Source: Phascolarctobacterium sp. (GTDB taxonomy: Bacteria > Bacillota > Negativicutes > Acidaminococcales > Acidaminococcaceae). From it: a stretch of DNA of 50,574 nt. The notes beneath the pieces are model-generated. The model saw only the letters and a list, made by a program, of their open reading frames with translations. It did not search any database and was not told the DNA's origin. Shown here piece after piece: positions 25,887 through 35,000 of the stretch. Position 1 is the first letter of the stretch; every line of letters begins with the position of its first letter. Made by a program: the position numbers and the translations under genes. Where the stretch lies: assembly GCF_030531065.1 (NCBI RefSeq), contig NZ_JAUNOQ010000016.1, positions 1 to 50,574 on the forward strand, written 5' to 3'.

Positions 25887-26918
25887 CTATTTATTAGGAT
25901 CATGCTCAAACATTGTTTTCAAATATTTATGCAGGTAATCCATCACGGATATTACCTTGCCGTATTCCATGCGCGTGGGTCCCAGTACGGCCATCGTGCC
26001 CACTATCTGACCGTTCAACCGGTAGGTAGCCTGCACCATACTGCAATCCTGAATCCCGGAAAATTTATTTTCGCTGCCAATGGTAATCCGCAGGCCGCTG
26101 TCCTCGCCGGCCTTCAGCAGGTCGCGCACTACGCGCTCCTCCTCCAGAATGCCCAAAAGACTGCGCACGCGCTCCACGTCGCGAAACTCCGGCTGGTTCA
26201 GCAGCTGCTTAGTGCCGCCCAGGAACACTCTTTGCTCCTGATGCTTGCGTCGCATCTGACGTATGGACTGCATAAGCGAAGTAAAAAGCGCCTCGTCATC
26301 GGCCACATTGCTGTGTACGGCTTGCAGCAAATCTTCGGAAATATTGGCCAGCTCCCGCCCCTCCAAAATACGGCTGATGCGTCCGGCCAGATAATCCAGC
26401 TCTTCGGGGCGCATTCCCAGAGGAATTTCCACTACGCAGTTGTCCACATTGCCGTCGTCAGTAATAATGCAGAGGATGGCGTGACGCTCATCCAGAGGCA
26501 AAAACTTCATATAACGGAACCGGGCGCCTGCATCGCGGTTAGCCAAAACCATGGATACGTTCTGCGTCATGCGGGATAAAATCTTTGCCGTGGATTGAAA
26601 GATCTCGTCGATGCTTCTGCGCCGTTCGTTAAACCAGCCGTTGATAAGCGCACGTTCGTTGTCGCTTAAAGAGTCCGGCTCGATCAGCGAATCCACATAC
26701 AAGCGATAAGCCTGCGCCGAGGGTACGCGTCCTGCCGAGGTGTGGGGCTGCTCCAAATAGCCCAGCAGCTCCAGGTCGCTCATCTCGTTGCGAATAGTCG
26801 CGGGGCTGAGTCCCAAATCATACTTGCGGGCAATGGTTCGCGAACCGACAGGCTCGGCTGTCGAAATATAATCCTCAATTATGAGCTGGAGAATTTTTTT
26901 CTTTCTATCGTTTAACAT
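25887..26918 (-). CDS. hrcA: Heat-inducible transcription repressor HrcA
   Basis: Repressor of class I heat-shock genes that binds CIRCE and needs GroEL for activity. 343 residues: the N-terminal winged helix with KKILQLIIEDYISTAEPVGSRTIARKY and SPATIRNEMSDLELLGYLEQPHTSAGR, then the GAF-like central region and the C-terminal segment with IGSENKF and MAVLGPTRMEYGKVISVMDYL. The first gene of hrcA-grpE-dnaK-dnaJ. ATG 26918 follows GAGGTGG. The CIRCE element lies 22 bp upstream of the start, so the operon is self-repressed. Confidence 0.97.
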   Translation of the reverse strand: MLNDRKKKILQLIIEDYISTAEPVGSRTIARKYDLGLSPATIRNEMSDLELLGYLEQPHTSAGRVPSAQAYRLYVDSLIEPDSLSDNERALINGWFNERRRSIDEIFQSTAKILSRMTQNVSMVLANRDAGARFRYMKFLPLDERHAILCIITDDGNVDNCVVEIPLGMRPEELDYLAGRISRILEGRELANISEDLLQAVHSNVADDEALFTSLMQSIRQMRRKHQEQRVFLGGTKQLLNQPEFRDVERVRSLLGILEEERVVRDLLKAGEDSGLRITIGSENKFSGIQDCSMVQATYRLNGQIVGTMAVLGPTRMEYGKVISVMDYLHKYLKTMFEHDPNK

Positions 26919-26939
26919 ATTCCCACCTCATTTTAGTTG

Positions 26940-26966
26940 TTAGCACTCGCGTTATTGGAGTGCTAA
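26940..26966. promoter_or_regulatory. CIRCE operator
   Basis: TTAGCACTC (26940-26948), nine bases, GAGTGCTAA (26958-26966): an exact match to the CIRCE consensus bound by HrcA. It lies between the promoter and hrcA. Confidence 0.97.
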
Positions 26967-26978
26967 CATCTTGGTATA

Positions 26979-27007
26979 AGAATAGCACTGACCTAATTTA
27001 TTGTCAA
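26979..27007 (-). promoter_or_regulatory. Promoter of the hrcA-grpE-dnaK-dnaJ operon
   Basis: Minus strand TTGACA (27007-27002), 17-bp spacer, TATTCT (26984-26979) preceded by TGC (extended -10). The start would be near 26972, so CIRCE spans about +6 to +33 of the transcript. Confidence 0.8.
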
Positions 27008-27025
27008 CATTTTTTTGTGCAAAAT

Positions 27026-28210
27026 TTAAGCTGTCACAAAGATTTCAAATATCCTGTTGCCCACGGCCATGCCCTGCTGCGTCAAACGCAGATAGCGTCC
27101 GTCGCTTTCCAGACGCAGCAAATTTTGCTCTAGAAAAGGCTTCAGCTCCTGCCCAAACCGCGTCATAACGTCCACGCCGAAGCGCGCCTGAGCCTCTGCC
27201 AAATCGGCTCCCTGCACGCAGCGCAGGCCCATAAACATAAACTCTCCCAGCATTTCCGCAGCCGTAAGCCTTTCTGTATTATATAATTTATCCGCCTTCG
27301 CATTTTGCAGCGCGCCGTCAATATACGCCTCCACATTTTCCGCAGCCGTGCGGCGCGCCTTACCGTCAAAGCCGCAGGCCGCCGCGCCAAAGGCTATATA
27401 GGGATGATAACGCCAGTATACCAGATTATGCCGCGAATACTGGCCGTTTTTCGCATAGTTGGATACCTCGTAGCGTTTAAATCCCTGCCGCTGCAAATAT
27501 TGCTGCACCAGCTCGTACATATCGGCGCATAAATCCTCGTCCGGCAACAGCAGCCTGCCTTGCTCCACTAAGCTCGCCAACGGCGTTCCTTCCTCCACAA
27601 TAAGCCCGTACACGGAAAGATGCTCGATGTCCAGCTCCGTCAATCCGCGCAGATTGGCGCGCAAAGACGCCAGAGTTTGCCCCGGCAGGCCGTAAATTAA
27701 ATCGCAGCTGATATGCTCAAAGCCCGCCCGCTGCGCCCAGGCCACCGCCTCCAAGGCCTGCTGCCCATTATGAATCCTCCCGATAGTACGCAGCTCATTA
27801 TCATTCAGGCTCTGCACGCCGAAGCTGATGCGATCAAAGCCCAACTGCCGCAGCAAACGCAGCTTATCCAAATTTGCCGTACCGGGATTAACCTCGATAG
27901 TCGCTTCCTGCGGCTGCTGCCAAAAGCCATAGCGCCGTAGCGCAGCGACCAGCTGCTCCAGACAGGTTTCGGGAAGCACGCTGGGCGTGCCGCCGCCAAA
28001 ATAAATCGTAGCCGAAGGCGACATTTGCCGCGCTTCCTCGCAGCGCACAGCTATTTCCCTACACACGGCCTGAGTATAGCGCTCCATGGCCTCCTCGCTA
28101 TAGCCCGCATAAGAAGCGAAATCGCAGTATAAACACTTTTGCCGGCAAAAGGGCACATGCAGATACAGCGCCTGATAATCCGTCCATGTGCTTTTATCCA
28201 AAGTCATCAT
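27026..28210 (-). CDS. hemW: Radical SAM heme chaperone HemW (HemN-like)
   Basis: Radical SAM protein of the HemW family, thought to deliver heme to client proteins rather than oxidise coproporphyrinogen. 394 residues: the cluster motif CRQKCLYC at 22-29 followed by DF (HemW type), YFGGGTPS, EVNPGT, RISFGVQSLND, and the HNxxYW motif (RHNLVYWRY) of this family. The ORF is open 21 codons further, but AGGAGG-like GGAGG precedes the tandem ATGs at 28210 and 28207; 28207 has slightly better spacing (7 bases). The upstream leader carries an attenuator-like hairpin and an operator-like palindrome. Confidence 0.92.
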   Translation of the reverse strand: MMTLDKSTWTDYQALYLHVPFCRQKCLYCDFASYAGYSEEAMERYTQAVCREIAVRCEEARQMSPSATIYFGGGTPSVLPETCLEQLVAALRRYGFWQQPQEATIEVNPGTANLDKLRLLRQLGFDRISFGVQSLNDNELRTIGRIHNGQQALEAVAWAQRAGFEHISCDLIYGLPGQTLASLRANLRGLTELDIEHLSVYGLIVEEGTPLASLVEQGRLLLPDEDLCADMYELVQQYLQRQGFKRYEVSNYAKNGQYSRHNLVYWRYHPYIAFGAAACGFDGKARRTAAENVEAYIDGALQNAKADKLYNTERLTAAEMLGEFMFMGLRCVQGADLAEAQARFGVDVMTRFGQELKPFLEQNLLRLESDGRYLRLTQQGMAVGNRIFEIFVTA

Positions 28211-28235
28211 AGCGCCTCCAAAATTTTCTATCATA

Positions 28236-28271
28236 TAAAAGCAGCAGGCAATCACACGGACTGCCTGCCGC
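28236..28271 (-). terminator. Terminator-like hairpin in the hemW leader (possible attenuator)
   Basis: On the minus strand GCGGCAGGCA (28271-28262) pairs with TGCCTGCTGC (28250-28241) around 11 bases and is followed by TTTTAT. It lies between the promoter (start about 28287) and hemW, so transcription must read through it. Confidence 0.68.
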
Positions 28272-28293
28272 AACTTTATTAGTATTTCTCTTT

Positions 28294-28321
28294 AGTATAC
28301 TTAACTTTTCGCCATTGTCAA
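28294..28321 (-). promoter_or_regulatory. Promoter of hemW
   Basis: Minus strand TTGACA (28321-28316), 16-bp spacer, TATACT (28299-28294). Confidence 0.78.
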
Positions 28322-28325
28322 TGGC
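28311..28325. promoter_or_regulatory. 7-1-7 palindrome over the hemW -35 (putative operator)
   Basis: GCCATTG-T-CAATGGC is a perfect 15-bp palindrome that contains the whole -35 hexamer of the hemW promoter. This geometry suits a dimeric repressor blocking RNA polymerase; no candidate regulator is visible nearby. Confidence 0.5.
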
Positions 28326-28417
28326 TTTTTGCTAAACTAATCTTCTTTGCTAAGCTTAACATTTTTAATAGGCGTTTGTTGCCGTATTATTTTAGGTATA
28401 CTGCAATTATACAATTA

Positions 28418-29170
28418 TTAAAAATCCAGCTCGATACTTACGGGACAATGGTCGCTGCCAAAAACGTCGTTATGAATTTCGGCCACCCGCACCCTATCCT
28501 TGAGGCGCTCTGACACGACAAAATAGTCGATACGCCAACCAGCGTTCTTCTCGCGCGCTTTAAACATATAGCTCCACCAGCTGTATTTCACTTCGTCGGG
28601 ATGCAGGTAGCGGAAGGTATCCACAAAGCCCGCCGCCTTCAGCTCGCGGAATTTAGCGCGCTCCTCGTCCGTAAAGCCTGCGTTCATACGGTTGGTCTTG
28701 GGGTTCTTCAAGTCGATTTCTTCGGCGGCCACGTTCAAATCGCCGCACGCCACCACCGGCTTAACTGCGTCCAGCTGCTGCAAATAAGCGCGGAACACGT
28801 CCTCCCACTGCATGCGGTACTCCAAACGCGCCAAGCCGCGCTGAGAATTAGGCGTATACACCGTTACTAAATAAAAATCCGGGAACTCCGCCGTAATGAC
28901 GCGCCCTTCCTTATCGTGTTCCTCAATGCCCAGGCCATAAGTAACCTGCAGCGGCTTTTGCTTCGTAAAAACCGCTGTGCCGCTGTAACCCTTTTTCTCC
29001 GCGCTGTTCCAATATTCCTCATAGCCGGGAAAAGAAAAGGCCGCCTGCTCCCGCTGCATTTTAGTTTCCTGCAGGCAAATAACGTCGGGCGCCGCCTGCG
29101 CCAGAAAATCCTCAAAGCCCTTATTCATGCAAGCCCGCAGGCCGTTCACATTCCAGGAAAATAATTTCAT
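28418..29170 (-). CDS. exoA: Exodeoxyribonuclease III / AP endonuclease
   Basis: Mg-dependent class II AP endonuclease for base-excision repair (Xth/ExoA). 250 residues: [13 protein letters not shown] at the start (Asn metal ligand), CLQETKMQ with the catalytic Glu, [19 protein letters not shown] (Asp/Asn of the active site), and [11 protein letters not shown] at the end with the catalytic Asp-His. Length is typical. GAGGTG precedes ATG 29170, 13 bp after the peptidase gene, so the two are probably co-transcribed. No clear terminator follows. Confidence 0.96.
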   Translation of the reverse strand: MKLFSWNVNGLRACMNKGFEDFLAQAAPDVICLQETKMQREQAAFSFPGYEEYWNSAEKKGYSGTAVFTKQKPLQVTYGLGIEEHDKEGRVITAEFPDFYLVTVYTPNSQRGLARLEYRMQWEDVFRAYLQQLDAVKPVVACGDLNVAAEEIDLKNPKTNRMNAGFTDEERAKFRELKAAGFVDTFRYLHPDEVKYSWWSYMFKAREKNAGWRIDYFVVSERLKDRVRVAEIHNDVFGSDHCPVSIELDF

Positions 29171-29183
29171 GCTTTCACCTCGC

Positions 29184-30308
29184 TTATTTTGCCGCTGCCG
29201 TTTTAATAGTTTCGTAAATCCAGCGCGCAGTACCGTACAAATCGCTTTCCTTTAAATATTCCTCCGTAGTATGCACATTGCTCATGCCCGTAGCCAGCAA
29301 AGCGCAGGGCAGACCGTAGCCGCACAGATAGTTGCCGTCGCTGCAGCCGCCGGTAGTTTTCAGCTCCACTGGATACCCCAGCTTTTCCGCAGCGTGCTGC
29401 GCCAGTTGAATGCAGGGATGGTCCTTGGCCATTTCTACTGCCGGACAGCCCTCGACTACGTCAAATTCCACCTGGCCGCCGCCAGCCTCTATCGTTTCTC
29501 TAATCAGCGCTATGGTAGAATCCTTCAAAGCTTCCAGCTTGGCTACGTTCAAAGAGCGCATATCGATAACAAATTTAGCCTCCGGACAAACGATATTTGT
29601 ACCAACGCCAGCGTTGAACAAGCCGATATTAAAGGTAGTTTCTTCATCAATGCGTCCGTAAGCAGGCAGCTTGCTCAAAGCCTGCGCCGCCAGCATAATC
29701 GCGTTGACGCCGCTTTCCGGCGCAATGCCAGCATGCGCGGCCTTGCCCTTCACGGTAACGTAAATATCGTACAGTTTGGGGGCAGCATAAGTAATTTCGC
29801 CCAAATCGCCGCCGATGTCCATACAATAGCCATAGTCGGCCTTAATCCAGGATTTATCCAAATTAACTACGCCTAAGCAACCAATTTCCTCGCTGACAGT
29901 GAACAGCAGCTGCACATCGCCATGGGCTGCTCCATCCTCCTGCAAAGCGCGTACTGCTTCCAAAATGGAAGCGACGCCCACCTTATCGTCGCCGCCCAGC
30001 GTGGTAGTGCCGTCGGAATAAAGTACGTCGTCCTTGCGCACTACTTTCGTACCGGTCGTAGGAGCAACGGAATCCATATGCGCTTCAAACAGCAGCACCG
30101 GAGCATCGGGCACATTGCCCTTAACGTAAGCCCACACGTTGCCGCAGGTGCCGCCAGTTTTAGCGTGAACGTCGTCCATTTCAGGTTCTAATCCCAATTC
30201 GCGCAGCTTGCCCATAATCAGCTCCGCTTCGGCCTTTTCGTCCTTGCTGGGGCAGGGCACGCTTACCAGTTCGATAAATTCATTCAATAATCTATTTTCG
30301 TTAATCAC
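29184..30308 (-). CDS. M20 family metallopeptidase, peptidase T-like (PepT2)
   Basis: Cytoplasmic zinc-dependent aminopeptidase of the M20/PepT-like group, cleaving small peptides. About 374 residues: [10 protein letters not shown] (first metal ligand), [14 protein letters not shown] (bridging Asp), [10 protein letters not shown] (catalytic and ligand Glu), [15 protein letters not shown], the dimerisation domain starting [17 protein letters not shown], and [10 protein letters not shown] near the end. The ORF can begin at GTG 30317, but GGGGTGA then overlaps it; GTG 30308 has the Shine-Dalgarno about 5 bases ahead and is chosen. Exact peptide specificity is unknown. Confidence 0.88.
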   Translation of the reverse strand: MINENRLLNEFIELVSVPCPSKDEKAEAELIMGKLRELGLEPEMDDVHAKTGGTCGNVWAYVKGNVPDAPVLLFEAHMDSVAPTTGTKVVRKDDVLYSDGTTTLGGDDKVGVASILEAVRALQEDGAAHGDVQLLFTVSEEIGCLGVVNLDKSWIKADYGYCMDIGGDLGEITYAAPKLYDIYVTVKGKAAHAGIAPESGVNAIMLAAQALSKLPAYGRIDEETTFNIGLFNAGVGTNIVCPEAKFVIDMRSLNVAKLEALKDSTIALIRETIEAGGGQVEFDVVEGCPAVEMAKDHPCIQLAQHAAEKLGYPVELKTTGGCSDGNYLCGYGLPCALLATGMSNVHTTEEYLKESDLYGTARWIYETIKTAAAK

Positions 30309-30361
30309 AGTAATCACCCCGTAAAAAAACTAATTACATCATATTATATCATTTTTTGCAC

Positions 30362-30392
30362 AAAAATTAAACCGTCCCCGCAGAGACGGTTT
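30362..30392 (-). terminator. Terminator of the D-2-hydroxyacid dehydrogenase gene
   Basis: Minus strand AAACCGTC (30392-30385) pairs with GACGGTTT (30376-30369), followed by AATTTTTG. It lies 7 bp after the stop. Confidence 0.85.
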
Positions 30393-30398
30393 AAGAGT

Positions 30399-31385
30399 TT
30401 ACAATTTGATTTCAAAGGGACTGAGCTCACCCCGGCGAAAATAATCGATAGCAATGAAAGATTTTTCCACCATATTGGATACGGTAGATTCCACATAAAA
30501 GGCCGTATGCGGACTCACGATAACGTTGGGAAAGCTGCGCAGCATGGCCAGCTCGTCGTTGTCGATATGGTCGCCCATGCGGTTGCAGTAATACAAGCCC
30601 GCTTCGTTTTCAATAACGTCCAGCCCTGCGCCGCCAATCTTGCCGCTTTTCAAATTAGCGATAAAAGCCTGCGAATCTATCAGGCTGCCTCTGGCCGTAT
30701 TGATGATGATTACGCCGTCCTTCATCTGCGCCATAGCGTCATGGTTTATCATATGGAAGGTTTCGGCGTTGGCCGGGACGTGCAGCGAAATTACGTCGCT
30801 TTGCGCGTAAAGCTCCGGCAACCCCACATATTCCGCATACTTGGCGGCCTCGGCGTTGGGATATTTATCGTAAGCTAAAATTTTACAGCCGAAAGCGGAC
30901 AGACGTCTTATCAACAGCTGCCCGATATGCCCCGTACCTACGACGCCGACGGTGCAATCGCCAAGGTCGCGTCCCATTTTGCCTTTCAGCGTGTAATCCT
31001 GCGCCGCCGCGCGAATCATCGTCTGCTGGTATTTGCGCGTCGTCAGCAAAATAAGCATCAAGGCGTAATTCGCCACGCAGCTGGTCGAGTAAGGCGAGGT
31101 AGAAATGTGCATTCCCAACTCTTTAATCAGCTTGCCCGGCAAATGGTCGTAACCGATAGCGCGGGTCAGCATATAGCGCACACCGTAATCGTGCAGCTTA
31201 CGCACCCACTCCTCCTTCATCTCGCAGGGCGTGCAGCTCATACCCACGCAGCCGCGGGCCAGCTCCAAATTATTTTCGTTAGGATATTCCTCCGTCCACA
31301 CAAAATCTATGCCATACTGTTTGCTGAACTTTTCGGCAAAGGGCAATTCGTCAAAATCGCGAAAGGCATAAAAAGCTATTTTCAT
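30399..31385 (-). CDS. D-2-hydroxyacid dehydrogenase (D-lactate dehydrogenase/VanH-like)
   Basis: NAD-dependent reductase of 2-oxoacids to D-hydroxyacids. 328 residues: Rossmann motif VGVVGTGHIGQLLIRRL, catalytic Arg in NTARGSLID, Glu in the region NEAGLYYC, and catalytic His in VSPHTAFY. HIDNDELAMLRSFPNV and the overall pattern resemble D-LDH and VanH; (R)-2-hydroxyglutarate dehydrogenase of glutamate fermenters is a relative. No vanA or vanX is nearby, so a fermentative D-lactate (or related) role is likelier than glycopeptide resistance. A TTG-started frame opens two codons earlier; ATG 31385 with GAGGGGG 7 bases ahead is preferred. Confidence 0.87.
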   Translation of the reverse strand: MKIAFYAFRDFDELPFAEKFSKQYGIDFVWTEEYPNENNLELARGCVGMSCTPCEMKEEWVRKLHDYGVRYMLTRAIGYDHLPGKLIKELGMHISTSPYSTSCVANYALMLILLTTRKYQQTMIRAAAQDYTLKGKMGRDLGDCTVGVVGTGHIGQLLIRRLSAFGCKILAYDKYPNAEAAKYAEYVGLPELYAQSDVISLHVPANAETFHMINHDAMAQMKDGVIIINTARGSLIDSQAFIANLKSGKIGGAGLDVIENEAGLYYCNRMGDHIDNDELAMLRSFPNVIVSPHTAFYVESTVSNMVEKSFIAIDYFRRGELSPFEIKL

Positions 31386-31407
31386 TTCCAATCCCCCTCT
31401 TAAAGCG

Positions 31408-31458
31408 GCGAAGCTTGCGCTTCACACAGGATTACTTCAATATACAATTGCTATTATA
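31408..31458 (-). promoter_or_regulatory. Probable promoter and leader stem-loop of the dehydrogenase gene
   Basis: Minus strand TATAAT at 31458-31453 with no clear -35. The leader then forms a 7-bp stem with a GCAA tetraloop (GTGAAGC/GCTTCGC, 31425-31408) shortly before the ribosome site. No Rex-type operator was recognised. Confidence 0.4.
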
Positions 31459-31515
31459 ATCCTTTTCGTTAATAAAGCACATACGAAAGCGACAAAAATA
31501 CTGTATTCATCTATT

Positions 31516-31716
31516 TCAGGCAAAATAACGGCAAGCCAAATAAACTGCTGCCGCTGCCGCCGCGCCGTAGGCGCGCTTTTTCAACTTACCCTCGTCAACC
31601 TGCTCCGGATTGGCGGCTTTCAGCCTGCCTGCACCGCCCAGAATCAGCCACAGGGAAAGAAGCAGCATAACCAGCGCCAAATAATCCCAGCTGTCCAGCT
31701 TGCTTAATATATCCAC
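31516..31716 (-). CDS. Small membrane protein, function unknown
   Basis: About 66 residues (from GTG 31716) with two hydrophobic stretches (LALVMLLLSLWLILGGAG and AAAAAAVYLACRYF) separated by a charged loop. The frame opens at ATG 31734, which overlaps the addA stop by 4 bp (ATGA), but GAGGGGAG lies 8 bases before GTG 31716. Either start couples it to addA. I do not recognise the family. Confidence 0.55.
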   Translation of the reverse strand: MDILSKLDSWDYLALVMLLLSLWLILGGAGRLKAANPEQVDEGKLKKRAYGAAAAAAVYLACRYFA

Positions 31717-31730
31717 GCAAATCGCTCCCC

Positions 31731-34700
31731 TCATTTTTGCTTACATAAATAATTATACTGGCAATGGCCGCAGGACTCAAGGCGGCAGGTAAAATCTTCT
31801 TCCCGCCCCTTCGCGCTGATTTCGCGGCACAAGCTCAAAGCGTCGGCCAGATAATCGCGGTCGTTTGGCAAATCGCGCGCGCTAAGGTCCTGCAAATAAT
31901 GCAGCCGCGCCTGCGCGACCGAACGGCGCAAAATTTTTTCGGCGGCAGCTCTATACAACGCTAATTGGTACGCGTAACCAAGAGGGATTTGCCCCGGCGC
32001 AGGCGGGCGTCCTGTTTTATAATCCACAAGCAATAGCCCCGCTTCCGTTTCGCCGACTAAATCTATAACGCCGACGACGCTCAAGCCTGCTCCCGCAGGG
32101 TAAACGAAAGATAGCTCGCGCCTTTGTTTAGCAGGCAAAGACCGGTACAGCTCGCTGCTTAGATAATTGCGCAGCATGGCTGCCGCTTCCGGCGCGGCGC
32201 AACCGGGAGCGTACTGCTTAACGCCCGCAGCCAGCGCCTCCTGCTCGTCGCCGTTATATATTTCCAAAGCGCGATGCACGATAAGACCCGTCACATAAGC
32301 GGGCAAACGCGCGCCGTCGCCGGTTTCTTCCAACCCCGGCAAACGCAAAACCTGCTGGTAGTAATACATACGCGGGCATTGCAGGTACGTTTGCAAAGCC
32401 GACGGACTGAACTGCCTGCGCCCGCTTTCGGCATAAACTGGCAGCGGCGCGATAGCCGCCAGCAGTTCCTCCGTTACCGTCTCAGGCTCACATACAGCCG
32501 CCGCTCCTGCGTACTGCGCTTCGCTGGCGAAAACCTGCACCGCCGCTTCCGTCCCGTCCTCCAGCAGCCGCTTGAGCTGCTGCAGCCAGTTCTGCTCCGC
32601 CAGCGGCTTATCGTTCTTCTCCTTGCCGCTTGTGACGCCGCACATGATCAGCCGCCCTTCGGCGCGGGTCATAGCCACATACAGCTGGCGCTTGCGTTCC
32701 TCCAGCTCCAGCTCCTTATCCAACGCTTTAACACGCTGCAATACGCCGCTCATTATCAGCTGCCCGTTGGCCAGCGGCGCCGTTATCCCTAAGCCGACGT
32801 CCGGCAGAAATTTTATTATCGAAGCGTCGCTCCTGACGGCGTTGCCCAAAAAGGGCAAAAAGACCGTATTAAATTCCAAGCCCTTGGATTTATGAATCGT
32901 CATAATGCGCACGGCGTCGACGCTGTTTAAATTGGCCGTCGTTTCCCTGGCCGCCGCCTCGCGCAGCCGCCGCACATAGTCGAGCCACCCGCCCAGCGTG
33001 CCGTTTTGCTGCGCGCAATATTCCTGCGCCAGCTGCCGCAGCTTTTTAGCGTTCGCCAGCTTATTGGCCCCGTGCTCTTGTAGGGATAATACGCCGTCCA
33101 CCGCAAGCGTTTGCCACAACCTCTGCCACAATTCAGGCAGCGCGCACAAGGCGGCGCAGCTGCGCAGCTCCGCCAAAATAGAAGCCGCCCGCCGCAGCAA
33201 AGCACCCTGCTCTTGTGGAAATTCGTCTGCGTCCGCCTGCTGCAAAGCGTCCCACAGGCACTCGGCGTCGCTTAAAAATAATTTCGTCAGCGTTTCGTCG
33301 TCCAAGCCAAAGTAAGGCGAGCGCAGGACTCCCGCCAGCTCCAAACTGCGGCGGCGGTTCTGCAGCGCCGTCAGCAAGTGTAGTAAATCCAAAACCTCCT
33401 GCCGCTCGTAAAAGTCCTTGCCGTCGATAATCTCGTAAGGCACGCCGCAGCGCTGCAAAGCCTCCGCCAGCTCGCCGCAATGCGTCACGCTGCGCAGCAG
33501 CACGGCCATTTCGCCGTAGGGCACGCCCTCGTCGTGAACGCTGCGCACCTTATGCGCCAAAGCTTCAGCCTCCACTTCGAAGCTGCTGCGCCCGCACTCC
33601 TTGTCGTAGGGCAAGAGCAACAGCTCCGGACGCGTCGTGCCGCTTTTATCAAAATCCAGCGCTTCAAAATAAACGTCGCGGCCGGTATCCTCGCCCAACA
33701 GCGTTTTGAAAACGACGTTGACCGTCGTTAAAATTTTATCGGCGCTGCGGAAGTTTTTACTTAATGTCAGCAGCTGTCCGCCCTGCGCCGCAATATCGCG
33801 CCGCACTTTGGCGAAAACACTTACGTCCGCGCCGCGGAAACGATAAATGGACTGCTTGGGGTCGCCCACGATAAATAATTTATCGCCTTGCAGCTGTTCG
33901 CCGCTGTCGCCGCACAAAAAGTAAATCAGCCGCTTCTGCCGCTCGTTAGTATCCTGGAATTCATCCACCATAATATAATGAAAGCGCTCCTGATATTTGC
34001 GCCGCACCTGCGGATTGTTCTCCAAAAGCCGCAGCGTCAATAACTCCAAATCGTCGAAGGTCAGGAGATCGCGTTCCTGCTTCTGTCCTCTTATATAAGC
34101 GGCTAAATCCTGTAATACCTCCTGCCACAGCGGCAGTAACGCCGCGGCCGCCTTATCCGCCGCCAAAGCGTCCAGCTCAGCGCGCAAATTTCTCACAGCC
34201 TTGACGCTGTCCTTTAATTTGCCGCGCGCCGTTACTCCCTGCATGGCGTTGTCCAAAGGAACGTAATCGTCACGGCTAACGGCCTGCATAGCTTCCGGCA
34301 ACTGCTCCGCCAAAGCTGCCAAAGCGGCGGTCGCCTTGCCCGCCAGCTCCGCTATCCGCAACTCCAGATCCTGCAAAACGGCGCATAGCTCTTCGCGCTT
34401 AGCGTCGTAAAGCGCGAAGCTGTTTTGATAAGGCGCGGCTAAATCGCCCCAGGATACTATATTTTCCAGCTCCGGCAAAAGCTCAGTTAGCTGCCCCCGC
34501 AAAGCGTTCACGCCGTAAAGCTCAACTAAAGCGCAGACCGCCTGGTCCTGCCGGCGCAGGCTCATGCGCAGATATTTTTGCAAACACCGCGCCATAAATT
34601 CTTCGCCCTCAAATTCTTCCGCCAGCGTAAAGCCGGGGTCAAGCTGCGCTTCTACCGGGTTCTCGCGCAAAATTCTGCTGCATAAGCCGTGGATAGTGCT

Positions 34701-35000
34701 AATCTGCGCGCGCTCCAAGTCCTCCAGCTGTTCGCGCCAAAAGCCGCTCGCGTCCCCGTCGGCGCGCTCCGCCAGCAGTTTGCGCACGCGCTCCTTCATT
34801 TCAGCCGCAGCCTTACGGGTAAAGGTGATGGCCAATATATCCGAAGCCCACGTCGCTCCCTGTCCTTGCTGCAAAATATGCACAAAGCGTTCCACCAGCA
34901 CGCGTGTCTTGCCGCTGCCCGCGCCTGCGGATACCGCCACATTGCAGCCGATAGCGCGGATAGCCTGCGTTTGCTGCGGTTGTTCTTTAAGCTTTTCCAT
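31731..35000 (-). CDS. addA: Helicase-nuclease subunit AddA (RexA)
   Basis: ATP-dependent UvrD-type helicase fused to a RecB-like nuclease; with AddB it resects double-strand breaks to Chi-type sites. 1089 residues: Walker A SAGAGSGKT (24-32), motif II VDEFQDTNERQ, motif VI YVAMTRAEGRL, and the C-terminal nuclease motif LLLVDYKTG. Unusually, the nuclease domain is bracketed by cysteines arranged as for a 4Fe-4S staple: LQCPRMYYYQ before it and C1077-x2-C1080-x5-C1086 at the extreme C-terminus. In B. subtilis the iron-sulfur nuclease belongs to AddB. The start overlaps addB by 14 bp. Confidence 0.93.
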   Translation of the reverse strand: MEKLKEQPQQTQAIRAIGCNVAVSAGAGSGKTRVLVERFVHILQQGQGATWASDILAITFTRKAAAEMKERVRKLLAERADGDASGFWREQLEDLERAQISTIHGLCSRILRENPVEAQLDPGFTLAEEFEGEEFMARCLQKYLRMSLRRQDQAVCALVELYGVNALRGQLTELLPELENIVSWGDLAAPYQNSFALYDAKREELCAVLQDLELRIAELAGKATAALAALAEQLPEAMQAVSRDDYVPLDNAMQGVTARGKLKDSVKAVRNLRAELDALAADKAAAALLPLWQEVLQDLAAYIRGQKQERDLLTFDDLELLTLRLLENNPQVRRKYQERFHYIMVDEFQDTNERQKRLIYFLCGDSGEQLQGDKLFIVGDPKQSIYRFRGADVSVFAKVRRDIAAQGGQLLTLSKNFRSADKILTTVNVVFKTLLGEDTGRDVYFEALDFDKSGTTRPELLLLPYDKECGRSSFEVEAEALAHKVRSVHDEGVPYGEMAVLLRSVTHCGELAEALQRCGVPYEIIDGKDFYERQEVLDLLHLLTALQNRRRSLELAGVLRSPYFGLDDETLTKLFLSDAECLWDALQQADADEFPQEQGALLRRAASILAELRSCAALCALPELWQRLWQTLAVDGVLSLQEHGANKLANAKKLRQLAQEYCAQQNGTLGGWLDYVRRLREAAARETTANLNSVDAVRIMTIHKSKGLEFNTVFLPFLGNAVRSDASIIKFLPDVGLGITAPLANGQLIMSGVLQRVKALDKELELEERKRQLYVAMTRAEGRLIMCGVTSGKEKNDKPLAEQNWLQQLKRLLEDGTEAAVQVFASEAQYAGAAAVCEPETVTEELLAAIAPLPVYAESGRRQFSPSALQTYLQCPRMYYYQQVLRLPGLEETGDGARLPAYVTGLIVHRALEIYNGDEQEALAAGVKQYAPGCAAPEAAAMLRNYLSSELYRSLPAKQRRELSFVYPAGAGLSVVGVIDLVGETEAGLLLVDYKTGRPPAPGQIPLGYAYQLALYRAAAEKILRRSVAQARLHYLQDLSARDLPNDRDYLADALSLCREISAKGREEDFTCRLESCGHCQYNYLCKQK

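Noticed and set aside
30399-31385. Possible VanH of a glycopeptide-resistance cluster
   Set aside because: The protein is VanH-like, but no D-Ala-D-Lac ligase or VanX lies beside it, and ddl sits 19 kb away in the cell-wall cluster with a normal Ddl sequence. D-lactate dehydrogenase is the simpler reading.
32274-32792. 172-codon plus-strand frame inside addA
   Set aside because: Antisense to the AddA C-terminal region, Arg/Leu/Gln-rich, no ribosome site.
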